From positions 9,843,260 to 9,907,259 of the forward strand of contig CM024178.1 of assembly GCA_013433145.1 (NCBI GenBank): 64,000 nucleotides of DNA, in the 5' to 3' direction. Below are positions 1-12,999 of this stretch, one piece after another (position 1 is the first letter of the stretch; the number at the start of each line of letters is the position of its first letter). The notes under the pieces were generated by a model. The model saw only the letters and a program-made list of their open reading frames with translations. It was not told where the DNA came from and searched no databases. This DNA comes from Ascaris suum (taxonomy: Eukaryota; Nematoda; Chromadorea; Rhabditida; Ascarididae). The translations under genes and the position numbers were made by a program.

Positions 1-3000
1 TTTTTTCACTCAAAAATCTCGAATACATCACTATTTTCATTATTTAATTTTTCATTGTCTTTCACTATTTTTCACTATTAACCTTTTAGCATTCTTATTT
101 AATAATCAACCCCTCATACTGCCTATTTCCCCACTCACTACGCCTTTAGCCGTGCAATTTTCTTCTTTCTGCAAAAATCTACTGCTGCAAATCAAACGGT
201 ACTGAAAAATGTTGAGAAAAACTCATCTACGTAGACGGACAAATTACTATTACACTTAAATATTTCAAAAAGTTTTGCTCCCTACCGAGTGAAACCCTTC
301 TGCCAAATGAACCGAGCAGTTTTATCAACGCGTTTAGACTTCAAGCTCATTGGAAAGTTTTCCGGAATGAATATATGAGCCGGAATGAAATAGATGAGAA
401 CGATCAAAAAAAAAATGTTGATAACATAGTATAGTGTTAGTCCCAATAATTATATATATAATAATTAAATGTATTATATTTCTTATATCACGTTGTTACG
501 TGCTATCTGCTGTTTAGTGGAAACATAATGAAACAGTTGTGGGGAAAAATTTAGCGCTGTTTGGCTCTTTCGAAACTTTTTTTCTTTCAAAAATCGCTAA
601 TCGAAATGTCACATTAAAGCGCTCTTTACTTCAAAATAATAAATGACTTCATTTAAATGTCGAAAAAGAAATCAAGAGTATTAGAAACGGCTTTATGAAA
701 GGATTCGTTTTTTGTTGCTTTTTAAAATGAATTGCACTAACGTTCTTCGACGAAGATTATTTGATGACCCGATTCGACTCGAACTAACGCTTTACTCTTC
801 GTTAGCACTAAAATAGATTCAGCGTCAATTCATGCATATTATGATTAATCAATAAAAAGAGGAATAGCTCTTGAATTAATCCCCTTTATCAAAGGATAAG
901 TATGTTTTACTTTTAGCTAAAAAAAAATGCGCTAAGATTCAATCAAGAAAAAGGAAAATATTGATAGCTAACTTGATTAGTATTAAATTAAGGTTTAAAA
1001 AAATTCGGAAAATTACAAATTTACCCCCGAAACTCAGAACTCTTCCCGAAAAAACTTAATAAGCATAATCTTAAAGTTGGCATTATGATTATATAGCATT
1101 ATGAGAATTCAATAATAAAAATTCAAATTGGCAATGAGACAAAAAAACCGAACATTAGAATAATTTAGGCAACGAATTAATTCATTATATAACTGAAGAC
1201 AATTAATTTATGCAGTACCATAAGAAGGAAATGCCTTAACTAATAATTATAAGCCATTGCATGCCTCCAATTGCTCTGTATAAACCCCTAAAGAGTTCGT
1301 AAAACTTTAGAAATTTAAAAGGAATTTTCCAAAAAAAATTCTAACGACCGCCTATCGGCGAATGATCCTAAATTGTTCTCGAAACGATGTAACTCAAATG
1401 ATTTTTAATATCCCTCTATGAATTCTACAGGAATCTTTCAAAAAGGTGCTCAATCACCTATCCAAAATGCTTTCTGTAAAATATTTTCTGCGTAAAGAAA
1501 ACATAAAAATGGAGTTGGTAAATGTATCGTCTAATTTATGTCAACTAATAAATGAAATGCATTATTGCATTAACGCATGAATATAATACAGTTTAAAATA
1601 TGAAAAATAATAGTCAATTTGTTTGAAAATTACTTCTTCGAAGCAATTTCCTTTTTGCAAACCGGGTTCGAGACTTTATAATGGTCAGCAAACGAGTTCG
1701 ATACTCAGTTGATTCATTTATTTATCGCTTTCAAGGCGTCTCCGAAAATGACTTTCAGCGCAAGTGTAAGGTAACTAAGTAAAATAGTGCTTGAAGAATG
1801 CTGCAATTTGTAATAATACTAGAGCTCACCCGAATACCGGCAAGCAAAACAATTTTTTTTGGAAGCTCACCTTACTTCGCATATTACGTTTTCGAAACTT
1901 CCTGTTCCCTCCAGTTGCACAATTTTCTTGGTTTGTGGACTAGGAGTGAATAGAAGATTTAATCGAAAAAATTAGTAAATTAATAAAAATAAACAAATGG
2001 TCAGCTCATTAGGGATGCAACTCATTAAAGGTCAGCAAAGTTTACAAGGTAACTTATAAAAATCACCTGTAAAAGAGTGAAGAAATAAGAGTGTGCAAGT
2101 AAAGATGCGCACCATTATGCAATAGCACTAGCAACAAGCATATTGAGGTTAGAAGGCGTGACTTCTTGTTGGAAAACGAGATCGGCCCTAACACCGCCCC
2201 TTTGCAATTAAGCCATCACGAATATATCTGTGAATGATATTTATTTATAGCATGAGTGATAGACGCACATAATTGTATATCATTTCATAGTTAATTTTTG
2301 AACAATACGTTACATCTATTTCAAAATTAAGTGGACAATTGGAACTTTTATTGTAATCTAATGCCGAATTTTCTCATCTCATCTGAATTTGGTTAATTAA
2401 CCGAACTAAAAAATATAAAATACGATGAAACTAAGGGGACTGTATTCTAATTATTATCGACGATCAATTATCATCAGCATAGAATACTCTGATTATTATC
2501 AATAATCAATTATCGTCAGCGAAGATACTATCAATAATGCAAAGCAGCAAGGTAAAACAAGAACAAAGCGGAATATCAATATACAGAAGATAATCAGCAT
2601 ATAATAAGTGAATAAAAACTGCTAGGAACTCCTCTCTATCACCGATCGGACTATTTTAGAATTTATTTATATTCATTGCATAACAAAATTGCTTTAATAA
2701 TTATGCGCATTTATGCCGTTCTTTTACTCTAATGCTTCATTGTCTTCTTTGTTCATTTTCTATGAATAAAGATTCCTAACGAAACGAACTTTTTCGAAAT
2801 TTTACTAGCCTAGAAGAATATCACTTTTTTCTCGTGAAATTTCGTTCAAATATCGAAAACATTTTTCACACATTTATTTTTTTATCTAATCCATTTCTAA
2901 TTGCTATCGATGATTTTATTTATTTTTTTATTTCAAAAATATTTTAGTCGCTTTTTCACCTTAGCAACAGTCATGTACCTCTCCCATTTGCTGTAATCGA

Positions 3001-4460
3001 TGAAGAGCAGTTTATTTACTTTTTACTATTTTATTCGTTCCTTATCGTATCCTCTAGTTTAGTCAAAATATTCGAAATTCTAACGACAAAATGATTCAAA
3101 CATTCGTTGAATAAAGCTTTGGTTCCTAAAGCTTTTTTTTTCTTTCGTTTTGCGTAACATAAAGCCATAAGAAGACTCATTAGTCAGAGAGAAATGTTTC
3201 ACATTGCCTCATCCCTAATGCCTTCCAAAAGATGCTCCCATTTCTAACGATGTAAGTTCAATTCGCAAAGAACTTTTGAAAAACTGTACTTTTCCATCAT
3301 CTGTACTTTGCTTCTCTTCAAAAAAAAAAAAGAAAAGAAAAAAAAAAGAAAAAAAAGAAAAAAAATGCACGAAACCTTTGGAAATTTGGAAATTCATTCC
3401 GAAATTATGACACATGCAGAAGCGCATCAAAACATCTGACACTATACGCGCTTTTTCAATTCCATTCGTTAAGCGCGAACCCACTATGAACTAACCAGTG
3501 CGAAATTAAAGCCTGGACATTATAAATTGCACGCATTTTCCTGAGCAACTGTAAAGATCAAATCGCCTAATTTCGTTTTTCTAACTGAGGAGGTTTTCCT
3601 CGTTATAATTATTTGGCGGATAGATAGACACATACCCATATCTGTGCACCACATCGTCATAACGCGCTTTATAAATAAAAATTCGCAAAAGTCTATAAAT
3701 TAGTAGGTTAAGAACTCAAATGTTTGAAATACATTCTTTTTTTTTTTAATTTGCAGAAGAAAAACGCTCTCAGATCTCCGTAAATCAAACGATTTTAAAT
3801 TCAAAGAATGGCCACAATTTTGAACAATAATGGTATCATTCATCGCAACAAACCTCTGCCCAATAGCAAGGAGAGATTGGAAGCATACCACAAAATTCAA
3901 AAATTCGTCGATCAAGATGGTACAATAATGACCCGACATAATTATTAACAAGTTCGGCAATTAGTGACGATGAATATTAACTAACTATATGAATAGAGGT
4001 CTAAGTAATCCACCATATATTTATTCATTTATTCACTTATGTGTTTATTTATTCATACACTATTCTAAATAAGAAAAGCATAGACATAAGGATATGTGCG
4101 AAGCATAAAACGACCACAGATGTAATAAATGAAAATGGAAAAAGCACTGATGTACAATCAACGATTTAATAAAATGTATTTCGACGATATTTGGGGAAGG
4201 GATGAGGCATGCCTAAGCTGCTTGAGGCATAAATAAAAGTCGTACATTTTTTTTTCGTGCAAATCAACATAAGCTGTAAAATAGAAGGAAGCATATGATT
4301 TCGATCTTAACATGCTACCTCTTTAACGTAATATTCGAGAGTATTTTCTCCATTGTAAAGTTTCTTAAAGTTTTCACTATACTCGAGGCTACACTACATC
4401 CCTTCAAATTGAAAGGAATTTAGCGAATCGAATTGTTATGCTCAATTCCCTTGCATTTCA
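1..4460. other. AT-rich gene-free stretch
   Basis: I see no convincing exon here. Open frames are short and lysine, phenylalanine or isoleucine rich, as expected from AT-rich noncoding DNA, and none is flanked by a matching splice acceptor and donor with protein-like content. Homopurine and homopyrimidine runs occur, for example the A/G run near 3320-3365. Confidence 0.5.
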
Positions 4461-4492
4461 GGTGATTCCCATTTGAAAATCCACACCGTATC

Positions 4493-4723
4493 ATGTCACG
4501 TTTTATGCGACACTTAGAGCAGTGCGGCTTTGCTGCGGAAGCCGCTCCTTGGTGGGTACCACTAACTGTACCCACTTTAATTTTGCATATTCATGTTTAC
4601 ATACCTGCATGTCGCGATTCCTCATGCTATCTGCTATTCTTTTCTCCCGCTTTTAGGATGGGGAGCGGTGAGGTTAAATACATGGAATACATGGCTGCGT
4701 ACCGTATTTATGGCAGGTTATAG
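4493..4723 (+). CDS. Possible two-exon microprotein, 41 residues
   Basis: Not recognised. Two short blocks join in phase: 4493-4551 and 4657-4723, with donor G|GTGGGT and acceptor TTTTAG. The product begins MSRFMRHLEQCGFAAEAAPW and ends EVKYMEYMAAYRIYGRL before a TAG stop. A TTTCAG acceptor lies 32 bases before the ATG, and an in-frame TGA sits just after it, so the ATG is the only start available in that exon; this resembles a trans-spliced 5' leader. An AATAAA signal follows at about 4790. The tail is amphipathic and basic or aromatic, which could suit a small membrane or mitochondrial subunit, but I cannot assign a family. Very short coding regions carry a high chance of coincidence. Confidence 0.42.
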   Translation: MSRFMRHLEQCGFAAEAAPWWVPLTVPTLILHIHVYIPACRDSSCYLLFFSPAFRMGSGEVKYMEYMAAYRIYGRL

Positions 4724-4799
4724 GCGTCTTCATTGTTCCTTTGCACATTTATTTTGCTGGACAAGTGTTCCATGCTTTCTTTACCATAAAATAAACATG

Positions 4800-7700
4800 T
4801 CGTTATATGGGTGACATTTTATTGCATCATCAAGGTGAACTTGGTGAAAGCAATATAAATAAAATAAAACCTGTACCTAAAGCTACTCTAATATTTATTA
4901 TGCAATATTCCAGCCTTTTTTGCAGTACTCTAATCAACCCCAATTCAGCCATGCACAATCAAGCAACGAATATTTAGGCCAGATACAGTTCACCGATGGC
5001 AGACATTTAAGCACATTTGGGCCGCGCCTAATTGGATATATATCACTCAGCGATGTGTATAACACTGAAAAAAATTGATCCTCAGCACGGTCACTTGCGC
5101 CATTTGGTATCTATGCACAAAAATGGAGCTCATAGCCTCGGTCATTTTTATTTACAACAGCTGTGTCCAGATTGATGACCTAATAATTTTGCATGCAATC
5201 AGTTCCGTCACGCATAGCCTTGTGCCGGATAAGTTGTGATATCATAAATTCATACGCGGACAGTTGTATCGTGAGGATTTTAGTGTGCCAAACAAACAGA
5301 TGTATAATACTTTTGAGGGAGGACATTTTCGCTTCGATTAACCTAAAGGCGAATAAACGTGAACATGATGCGTGACGTGCCATGAATGCCATGAATGTTC
5401 TAGTATCACAGTTGACTTTTATTTGTTTGCTTTAATCAACAAAGCATTCACTGCGAATAAATGCTCTCAGTTCTATTTAGATGAAGTTGTAAGTTCACGT
5501 GAAGGTACCACAAATGTCGTAATAATAGTATATTTATAACAGTTGCGTAATAATAATAACAGTTGCGTCGTTGCGACTTTATCGCTGGCTAAGCATTATT
5601 TGAGTCCGCACAATGCACCCTTATTTTGCTTACTGTCACCAGTTATTCGAAAAGCAAAGAAATCCAAGGCCATAATACGATGGAGACATATGCCATGAGA
5701 CAATTACGTTATAGAGAGCCCACCATGAGATTCTCCCGCATGGCCTACGATGTGGACTTTTATGCCATTCTATGCCATCGACTTCTGTGTTAATAATACA
5801 TCAGTCGTTCAATTCATCCTTTCATTCATTCGAAAGAAACATAACTGCATAGAAATGTGCAACAAGTTGCGGGCACTCACTCGCTTGAATGTTTTTGGTA
5901 TGGATGTGACTAGATATTTCGAGAACTGTTGAACGGATGTAGTATGCCCTAATCGGCGAACCGCTGACCTGAGAAACTCCGCATATATTACATATGAATT
6001 CGACATCCTGCCAAAATCCTATGTGGCATCCGGCTTTAGCAACGCTCCAGTTGCATAGGAAACGCATAGTTATCCATGAGAAAACGTCCAACGATGCAAG
6101 TGTCCACATTCTCTCTCAAGCCACAACAGAAACATCAATCATGCATAGAGGTACTCGATGACGCAGATCTCCGTAGAAAAAAAAAACGTTCAACGACGCA
6201 AATGCCCATGATTTGGCGGACATTTTTTCACCGCAAACAATCAACGCATGTCATCACACTGTACGTGGTCCCATAAATATGCACCCCGTGGCGTTAATGA
6301 CCAATCGATAAATGCATGTAGTAATTGTTGTGGGTCAGCGAGCAATGCTTAACGAAATTGTACGCGACTCAAAAGTAATGGCTTAATTGTGGTACAACCA
6401 CTTCCCCACTACGAAGCAATCTGGCTTTCCAGCTCAGCGCTCTAAACAGTTACATAGCAGCGTTATAGTGGTAGTAAATACTGTACCATATTATCAACAA
6501 ATAGTCTCGAAAAAAAACCCACTGAATAGACATATTCGCCTTTAAAATCGATGAATTAACGCATAATAAGGAAAGTAATCATCGGATTTCCATGCATCTT
6601 TTTTAGAGAATCTAATATCTTCATTGTTAACTAGTTGCATATTCATATGATATCTTCGAAGTGCACATCCAGCGAATATAAGTATACGATATAATTTTTT
6701 TGATAGCTCAAAAAAATCAACCAAGAACTATGAAGAGCTATCATACGGTCTTGATGGTAGAACTTTCCTGCTCCCCTATCCCTCCCCTCCTATAACTAAA
6801 AGCTTACATATAATCGATAATAGAGATCCGTCGTCTCGAAAATAAAACCAATTGATTTTGTGGATATATATGACTTAGACAGCCAAGAAAATGAAGAGAG
6901 CGTCGCTATAATTAAGCGATCTCAAAGAATATGGGTGGAAGCGTCGGCATGAAAATCGACACTTTTTAACGAATCCACTGCGTTGATGCAGCGGCAACGA
7001 TCGCCTAATATCACACTCTGTAAATATGCAATCCTTTATAGCTGCTATCAGTGGACAAATTACACATTATATTACATTCCAACCTCACTTTTCATTCATC
7101 TAGCTTATATGCTCTAAAAGAGAACGCCTTATAAGCGAATAAGCTTTTACATCTCTGTTCGCCGCCGAAAAATTAAGAGCAAATATGCTCAAGGGATCAA
7201 TATTCTACTGAAATTTTATTTTTCGACGTTAGTTTTTTTTTGCAACAATCAAAAAAGATCTAGAATCTGCCGCTAGAGATCTCAATTCGTTCTTAAAAGT
7301 TTGCAGTCGCTAAAAGTGAGATTCGTAAGAAATTGCAGAAAACTCCATTCCATCGATCAAAATTGATTTCACATTTTTCTCATACTTACTTAAAATGTAG
7401 GTCAATTAACTGATGGCATTAATCCACAAAGAAATATTTACGAACTGACCGATCTACATGAGCATAATTTGAAAATGTCAACCCTAAATAAGACCAAATA
7501 AATCTCTTATGGCTTATAAGATAGTTGTGTATTAATTGCTCTTAGAATCAGACAGCCGGCAATATTTCCATGGTAGCCAAACTGAGCTAAATGCTTTCAC
7601 GATCGATAGACGTTCGTTAGCCAAGAAACGATTAGGCGAACCGAGTTATTTCTGGTCTCATAAAATAGCACTTCATCAAGGCGTTCGACACATCTCCAGA

Positions 7701-10700
7701 GAATAAACTTCCGTTGATTACAAGAACGCCCAATCAGTGACGCTCGAGAAAGGATCGCAAGTTGAAATATGGAGAGAAAAAAGCAAAAGGCATAAATCCT
7801 AGAGCGATATTAGAGGCCATTGAGATTTATATCAAAAGCGATTCCAATTTTACATCAGTAGTGATTGCATAACTTTGATTTGAAAAAAGAAAAAAAATTT
7901 TTTTTTAAAAATAACCGCTAGAGTGCGATTAAATTAAACAGAAATGGGGACGAGAAATTAGATTTGTTTATTCATTTATCTCAATAAGTTGAAACGGTAA
8001 AACTCACGAAAGGGAATCATAAGAAGGAGAATCTGAATTTTGGGAACTTTGGAAATTTCGAAAATTTCCACATCAATAAAAAATCAAGGAAAGGAGCTGT
8101 TTATTGAAGCAGACATAATATCCCACTTTGTGGGCGTATCCTCGAGACCTAATATTCAGAAGAGCAATAAAATTAATAATGAGAGTAAGGGAGAAGCAGA
8201 TGAATCTTATTCACAAAAAGCAAAGAAAATATTGAAGGGCTGTTGGAAAGCCGAAAAAAAATGAAGGAATTTTTATCGTCTGATAAATTTTTATTATGTG
8301 GTTTTTTGGTTGCCAAATAGTCGCAGTTTGTTAGTTCCTTTCCACCTCTGCAAATCAAGCATTAAATATGTGCATGACTGCACAAAGTGTGTTGAGTAGA
8401 ATGGTATGCAAAAGCATGGGCGACTGATCGATTATGCAAAAAAAAGAGGATGTGAGCTGGATAGAATAAAAGTGAAGATGCGAACCTATTATGCAAGTAA
8501 GAGAAATGAAAAAAGCATTTGTTGTTTTCTGTTTGTTGCGTTTGGCATTTTAAATAGGTAAACAATGAAACAAATGAATGTATGAACGGTAGCTCTATGA
8601 ACCGTCTTGCTCTTTATTATTGTTCTTATTCACACGCTCCTGTTTTTCCATCTTGGAATGTGAAAATAAAACGAAATAAACCTGTACCTAAAACCAGAAA
8701 ATAAAAATAGGTATAAAAGTGAGCGTAAAACATCCATTCTAACTTCATAGTACGATAGTGAGTGATATTATTAATAAAGGCTTAGGCAGAATGCAGTGCA
8801 GTGCTTAGGAAGCAGAAAGAGACACATGATGAAGGAGAGAGCGACTAGAACAGTGGCGAAAGAAGATAATTCCCAGGTGATATGGGATATTACCATCTAT
8901 ACAGGTTAATTTCTTACCGCAAACTACACATGTATATTACCGCCTCAAGTTTATTTTTTATCCATATTTTGATAGGACCTATAATTTCTATGAAATTTTT
9001 AATGATAACGAACAAGTCGATAAGCATACCAAAAGAGTTGTTGACATGATGATGCGCACTTTTAAAGTGTCATTTATGACGTGAAACAATTTGTTTAATT
9101 ACTAACAAATAATAAAACCTATGAAACAATGTATTCGCATCTGACCAAGCCAAATGCTAGTGCAATTCTTTTGTAAAAGGTTCGCTTCTCACTGAAATGA
9201 CCAATCGCAAAATGACACCCATCAGTTTTGAAACATATGCAAATTTCAGATATATTTATTTACGTATGACTTTATAAAACTCTTTTCGAAAATGAAGAAT
9301 CAACTTGAAAGTTGGCACATGGCCATATTACGATGTAGATTGTAGCAAGTGAATTTTGTAGTTGTAGTTTCCTAAGTCCCTGAGCTAAAACTACGGGTAG
9401 AGACAGATAGAAGCCTTTAAACTTCGTAATCATGGTTTCATAAGTTCTTAAATTGAAACTACTCGACTGGCACACAGATAGCAAATATATACGATGAAAC
9501 TTGCATACGAAGAGACTATGTGGGGAAGGCGCCACATTAAATGACAACAGCATAAAGACATCCGTTAAAAAGTTGTTTGCTATAAGAACGGATACTACTT
9601 TATTCCAGATATGTTGATGAATACGATTTTATGACAGAACAGCAGCATAAACAATAGCTCTCTTTCACTAGCCGCTTAATCAGTAAGTACGTATGAAGCA
9701 TTACCATAAATGAGACTTAAATCGCTGTATTACGTAAATTTCATTGATCTGAAATGCAAATTTAAAATTTCCGATGACAAATTCATATCATATTTCAGTT
9801 CAAATGAACATCGTATAAGTCGATGACACAAAGCGCATGCTCACCGCATTTTGGCGATAATTTGTTTATAGGCCGGACATTTACGCACAACACATCAGAC
9901 ATATATAATCGTATGTTTTGCCATTGCAATAGCACCATTAATGATTCGATAATGAGTTAAAGGAGTTAGCAATGTCCTCTGAAGAGCGTTGAGAAGATGG
10001 ACTGGTAACAGATTTCAGTATGACGAGAAGGGTAGCGCGAAGGGGGAAAAGAGAGGAGGGATACAGAAAGAACGGGATAGATGGGATGAGGCCAGTGAGA
10101 GCTGAAGAAGGTCGCCAAGGCCAACTATAACGCGAACATGCAACCATTAGTAATGCTATTAATGTGACGATCACGACTCTAGGGATTATAGCATAGGCTG
10201 AAAAAACAACCCAACTTCCGATCCAAATAAATAAATCTTAGCGAAGAAGCCGATGGCCAATGATCTCCCAAATGTATGAAAAGAGTTCTTAGAGGAATTC
10301 TCCAACGAACACTCAGTTTATTTTAATTTATTTCAATTATTCTAAGCAATGTAGATCATAATACAGTTTCCGAAGAAAAAAAATCTAATATTTTTAAATG
10401 ACGCCATTGAGAACAGAAATCAAGTCGAAAAATTCGAATAGATTAAATTTCAATAATTGATAATATCTATTTACAATGTAAATACGCATTCCAGCAAAAG
10501 GAAATATTTATCTATGAAAGACCAAACTATAGCCTGCGTTCCAAAAGGAATACAATGCAATACTGAAAGGCTACCAGCAAAGTTCAAAACTTATCTAAAC
10601 TTTGTTGTATGTTTATTTTTTATTTTTTTGCATTTCTCGAATAACAAAAGTTCTATAAACGTAAATAATCAATATTATATTAGAATTTCATTTCTCAGAT

Positions 10701-12180
10701 AATATTCCTCTTGTCTAGTTCAAGTAAAAAAAATTTTCGAATAAAAAATTATTATCTTACTGAATTATTACAACCAATTATCAATTACTAAATCTAGATA
10801 AATTTTTCATTCGGAAATAATCTCAGCTTCATTCGCACATTTGAAATTTCTATTGAGAATCAAAAAAAAGAGCAAAATCCATTCTTTAAATAGGTGTCAA
10901 ATCAAAAACGTACGCCAAAAGTGAGAAAATTTTTAATAGATCACAATCGATTATATACGAAAGATGCAAATTTCCCCGAGTAAAATAAAAATTCGTCGGA
11001 AAAATTCCCATCCATAAAGTGTGAAATTTGATAAAGTCTCTCGCATTTTCTAAACTCCTTTTAAACATTTGCATAACTGATCGTGCAAATTCTCTACGCA
11101 TTTATTTTCCGATAGAGATGCATCATAGTGTTTCCACTCTCATAAGTTGTCGCCCATCAAATGATTAAAGAATGAACAATTCCTTTTTTTTATAGTTCTT
11201 TATTTCTTAAGAAGCAATAAAATAATTATGAATATTTTCGTCAGTCGTATGCATTCATTTCTAAAGAGGTTTTTTCTGAGTGAAACTTTTCGAGATTACA
11301 GCGGTGAATTTTTTTTGAGAATTTTTTGCTTGAAGATTCATGATCAAGAACGGCGGATTTTTTTTTCTTTCAAATCTGAAAGGAGCACAAAAGTGACGAA
11401 TAAAGTTTCAACAATAAACTTGCATAAAACATTATGCAAATAAATTATGAGTCAAGAGTAAGACAAGCAACTCTATGTAAAGTAAGAAAATATTCAACTG
11501 TTGCAAAAATAAAGACATACTTTTTCATCTACAATGTTTCTCTATATATTTTAAAATTAGCGATTAATCCATATCCGGAAGCCATCATATGTATATATGA
11601 GTATACCTTCATATCCGGAAGTATACTCTAATAACGTACATATGAGTATATCTTCATAACGAGATCCTGTCCGTACTTAGTGATGATGCAAGTGTCCACT
11701 ATGAAATTAAAACTTATCCTGTAAAACCAGTATGAGGGCACGAAAAAGATCCTGCAATATGCGGATGGAAAGAAAAAAAAACTAACGTTACGCTAACTCA
11801 GCATAATTCAAGTGAATTTATTGAAGGCTCGTCCGTTATTGAAGAATTATGCAGTTGCTTTCGAAGTTTTGTGCAGAATATTGCTGAGCTTTGTACATCA
11901 AGGAAAAGAACCCAATCCCCTCATTCTAGGGAACTGCCATCGTCTCTCTAGCGTTTCTTATAGTCTGATCGCCATAAACATGGTAATTTACGTGATTTTT
12001 ATCAACGCTTAGGGTATTATCGAGCCTAATGATTGAAACTTGTTAAAAACTCTGAGAAATGTGTGATATTTTGCAGAAATATTAAAACATTTTACAAGCA
12101 TGTTAGTAGCAAATTGAGAACACTATATAATAGGCGCATTAAAAACTAGTGATGATTCGAGTGATAACCAGCTAATGCTT
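4800..12180. other. AT-rich stretch without a supported gene
   Basis: No coding exon could be supported. The stretch contains short dispersed repeats: the 15-mer GATGCAAGTGTCCAC occurs near 6094 and again near 11685, and CCTGTACCTAAA preceded by an A-rich AATAAA-type segment occurs near 4866 and 8680. The motif ATATCCGGAAG is repeated between about 11570 and 11610. These suggest old mobile-element debris. Confidence 0.45.
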
Positions 12181-12184
12181 TGAT

Positions 12185-12995
12185 CGAAGATAACGATGCG
12201 CTACCGGGTTTTTCCCGTACGGTGCAATAAGCATCTTGGATTTTATTGATATAAGCGCTGGCTCAGTTCTGAATGCAAGTCATGAACTCAGCAACAAGGT
12301 TTCACTCACACCAGACGGTTATCCATCACCGTTTTTGAAACGATCTACCGCAGAGTCAATCTCATGGCCGCTTAGTGTGACTGCTCTAGATTCCTTATCT
12401 TCTTCACATCTTTCCCATGCTGGAGGTGTGCGTTCGTTTCGTCTCTGCTGAAGAAACCATTCGCCAGCTTAGTATAAAGCTATCACCCGTTAGTCTGACT
12501 TCTTCCGTTTGTAAGTTTCTCGAAATAATCGCCAAAAATGCTTTAATGAATCATCTAACGTTAAACAGCCTTCTGAACACTGTCCAGTTCGGCTTCGTCC
12601 TCGGCCGATCCACGATGTTGCAACTCATTTCATGCTTAGAGGATTAGATATACTCGTTGAAAATGAGAACTCGGAGCGAAATTATGATTGTCGATTATGC
12701 TAAAGCCTTTGATGTGGTCTAACATAAGAAGCTGCTCTTAAAATCAGAAAAATGTGGCGTCGTCGGCTCTAAGCTTTTTTCTTTGCTTTTGCCTCTTTTC
12801 TAAAGGTGTGAACGAAGTTTTCAAGGTTTTTTCAATCTACTCACTATTCTTACATATTAGATGCCTATCCACCTGAACTGCACCTTCGCGAACATTTTGT
12901 TGGCTCTTCTTTCATGTCCACATATTTTTGTATGTTTCCCACCTAGACGTTATACTAGATGTTATACTAAATGAATATATAAATAAATAAATATG
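12185..12995 (+). mobile_element. Decayed non-LTR retrotransposon (CR1/Jockey-like) RT fragment
   Basis: The translated pieces match the order of a LINE reverse transcriptase. Around 12290-12330 there is a TPDGYPSPFLKR segment, like the PDGIP block that opens the RT fingers. Around 12500 there is SPVSLTSSVCKFLEIIAKNA, like the PISL block. FGFVLGRST at 12590-12615 is like the GFR-GRST block, and VDYAKAFDVV at 12690-12720 is like the DFAKAFD catalytic block. At least one frameshift (near 12415) and in-frame stops (near 12645 and 12719) interrupt it. The YADD region and the endonuclease domain are missing. Downstream the sequence ends in a short ATAAATAAATAAATA tail at about 12970-12990, typical of the 3' end of such elements. 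It is a dead, probably 5'-truncated copy. Confidence 0.75.
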
Positions 12996-12999
12996 TAGG

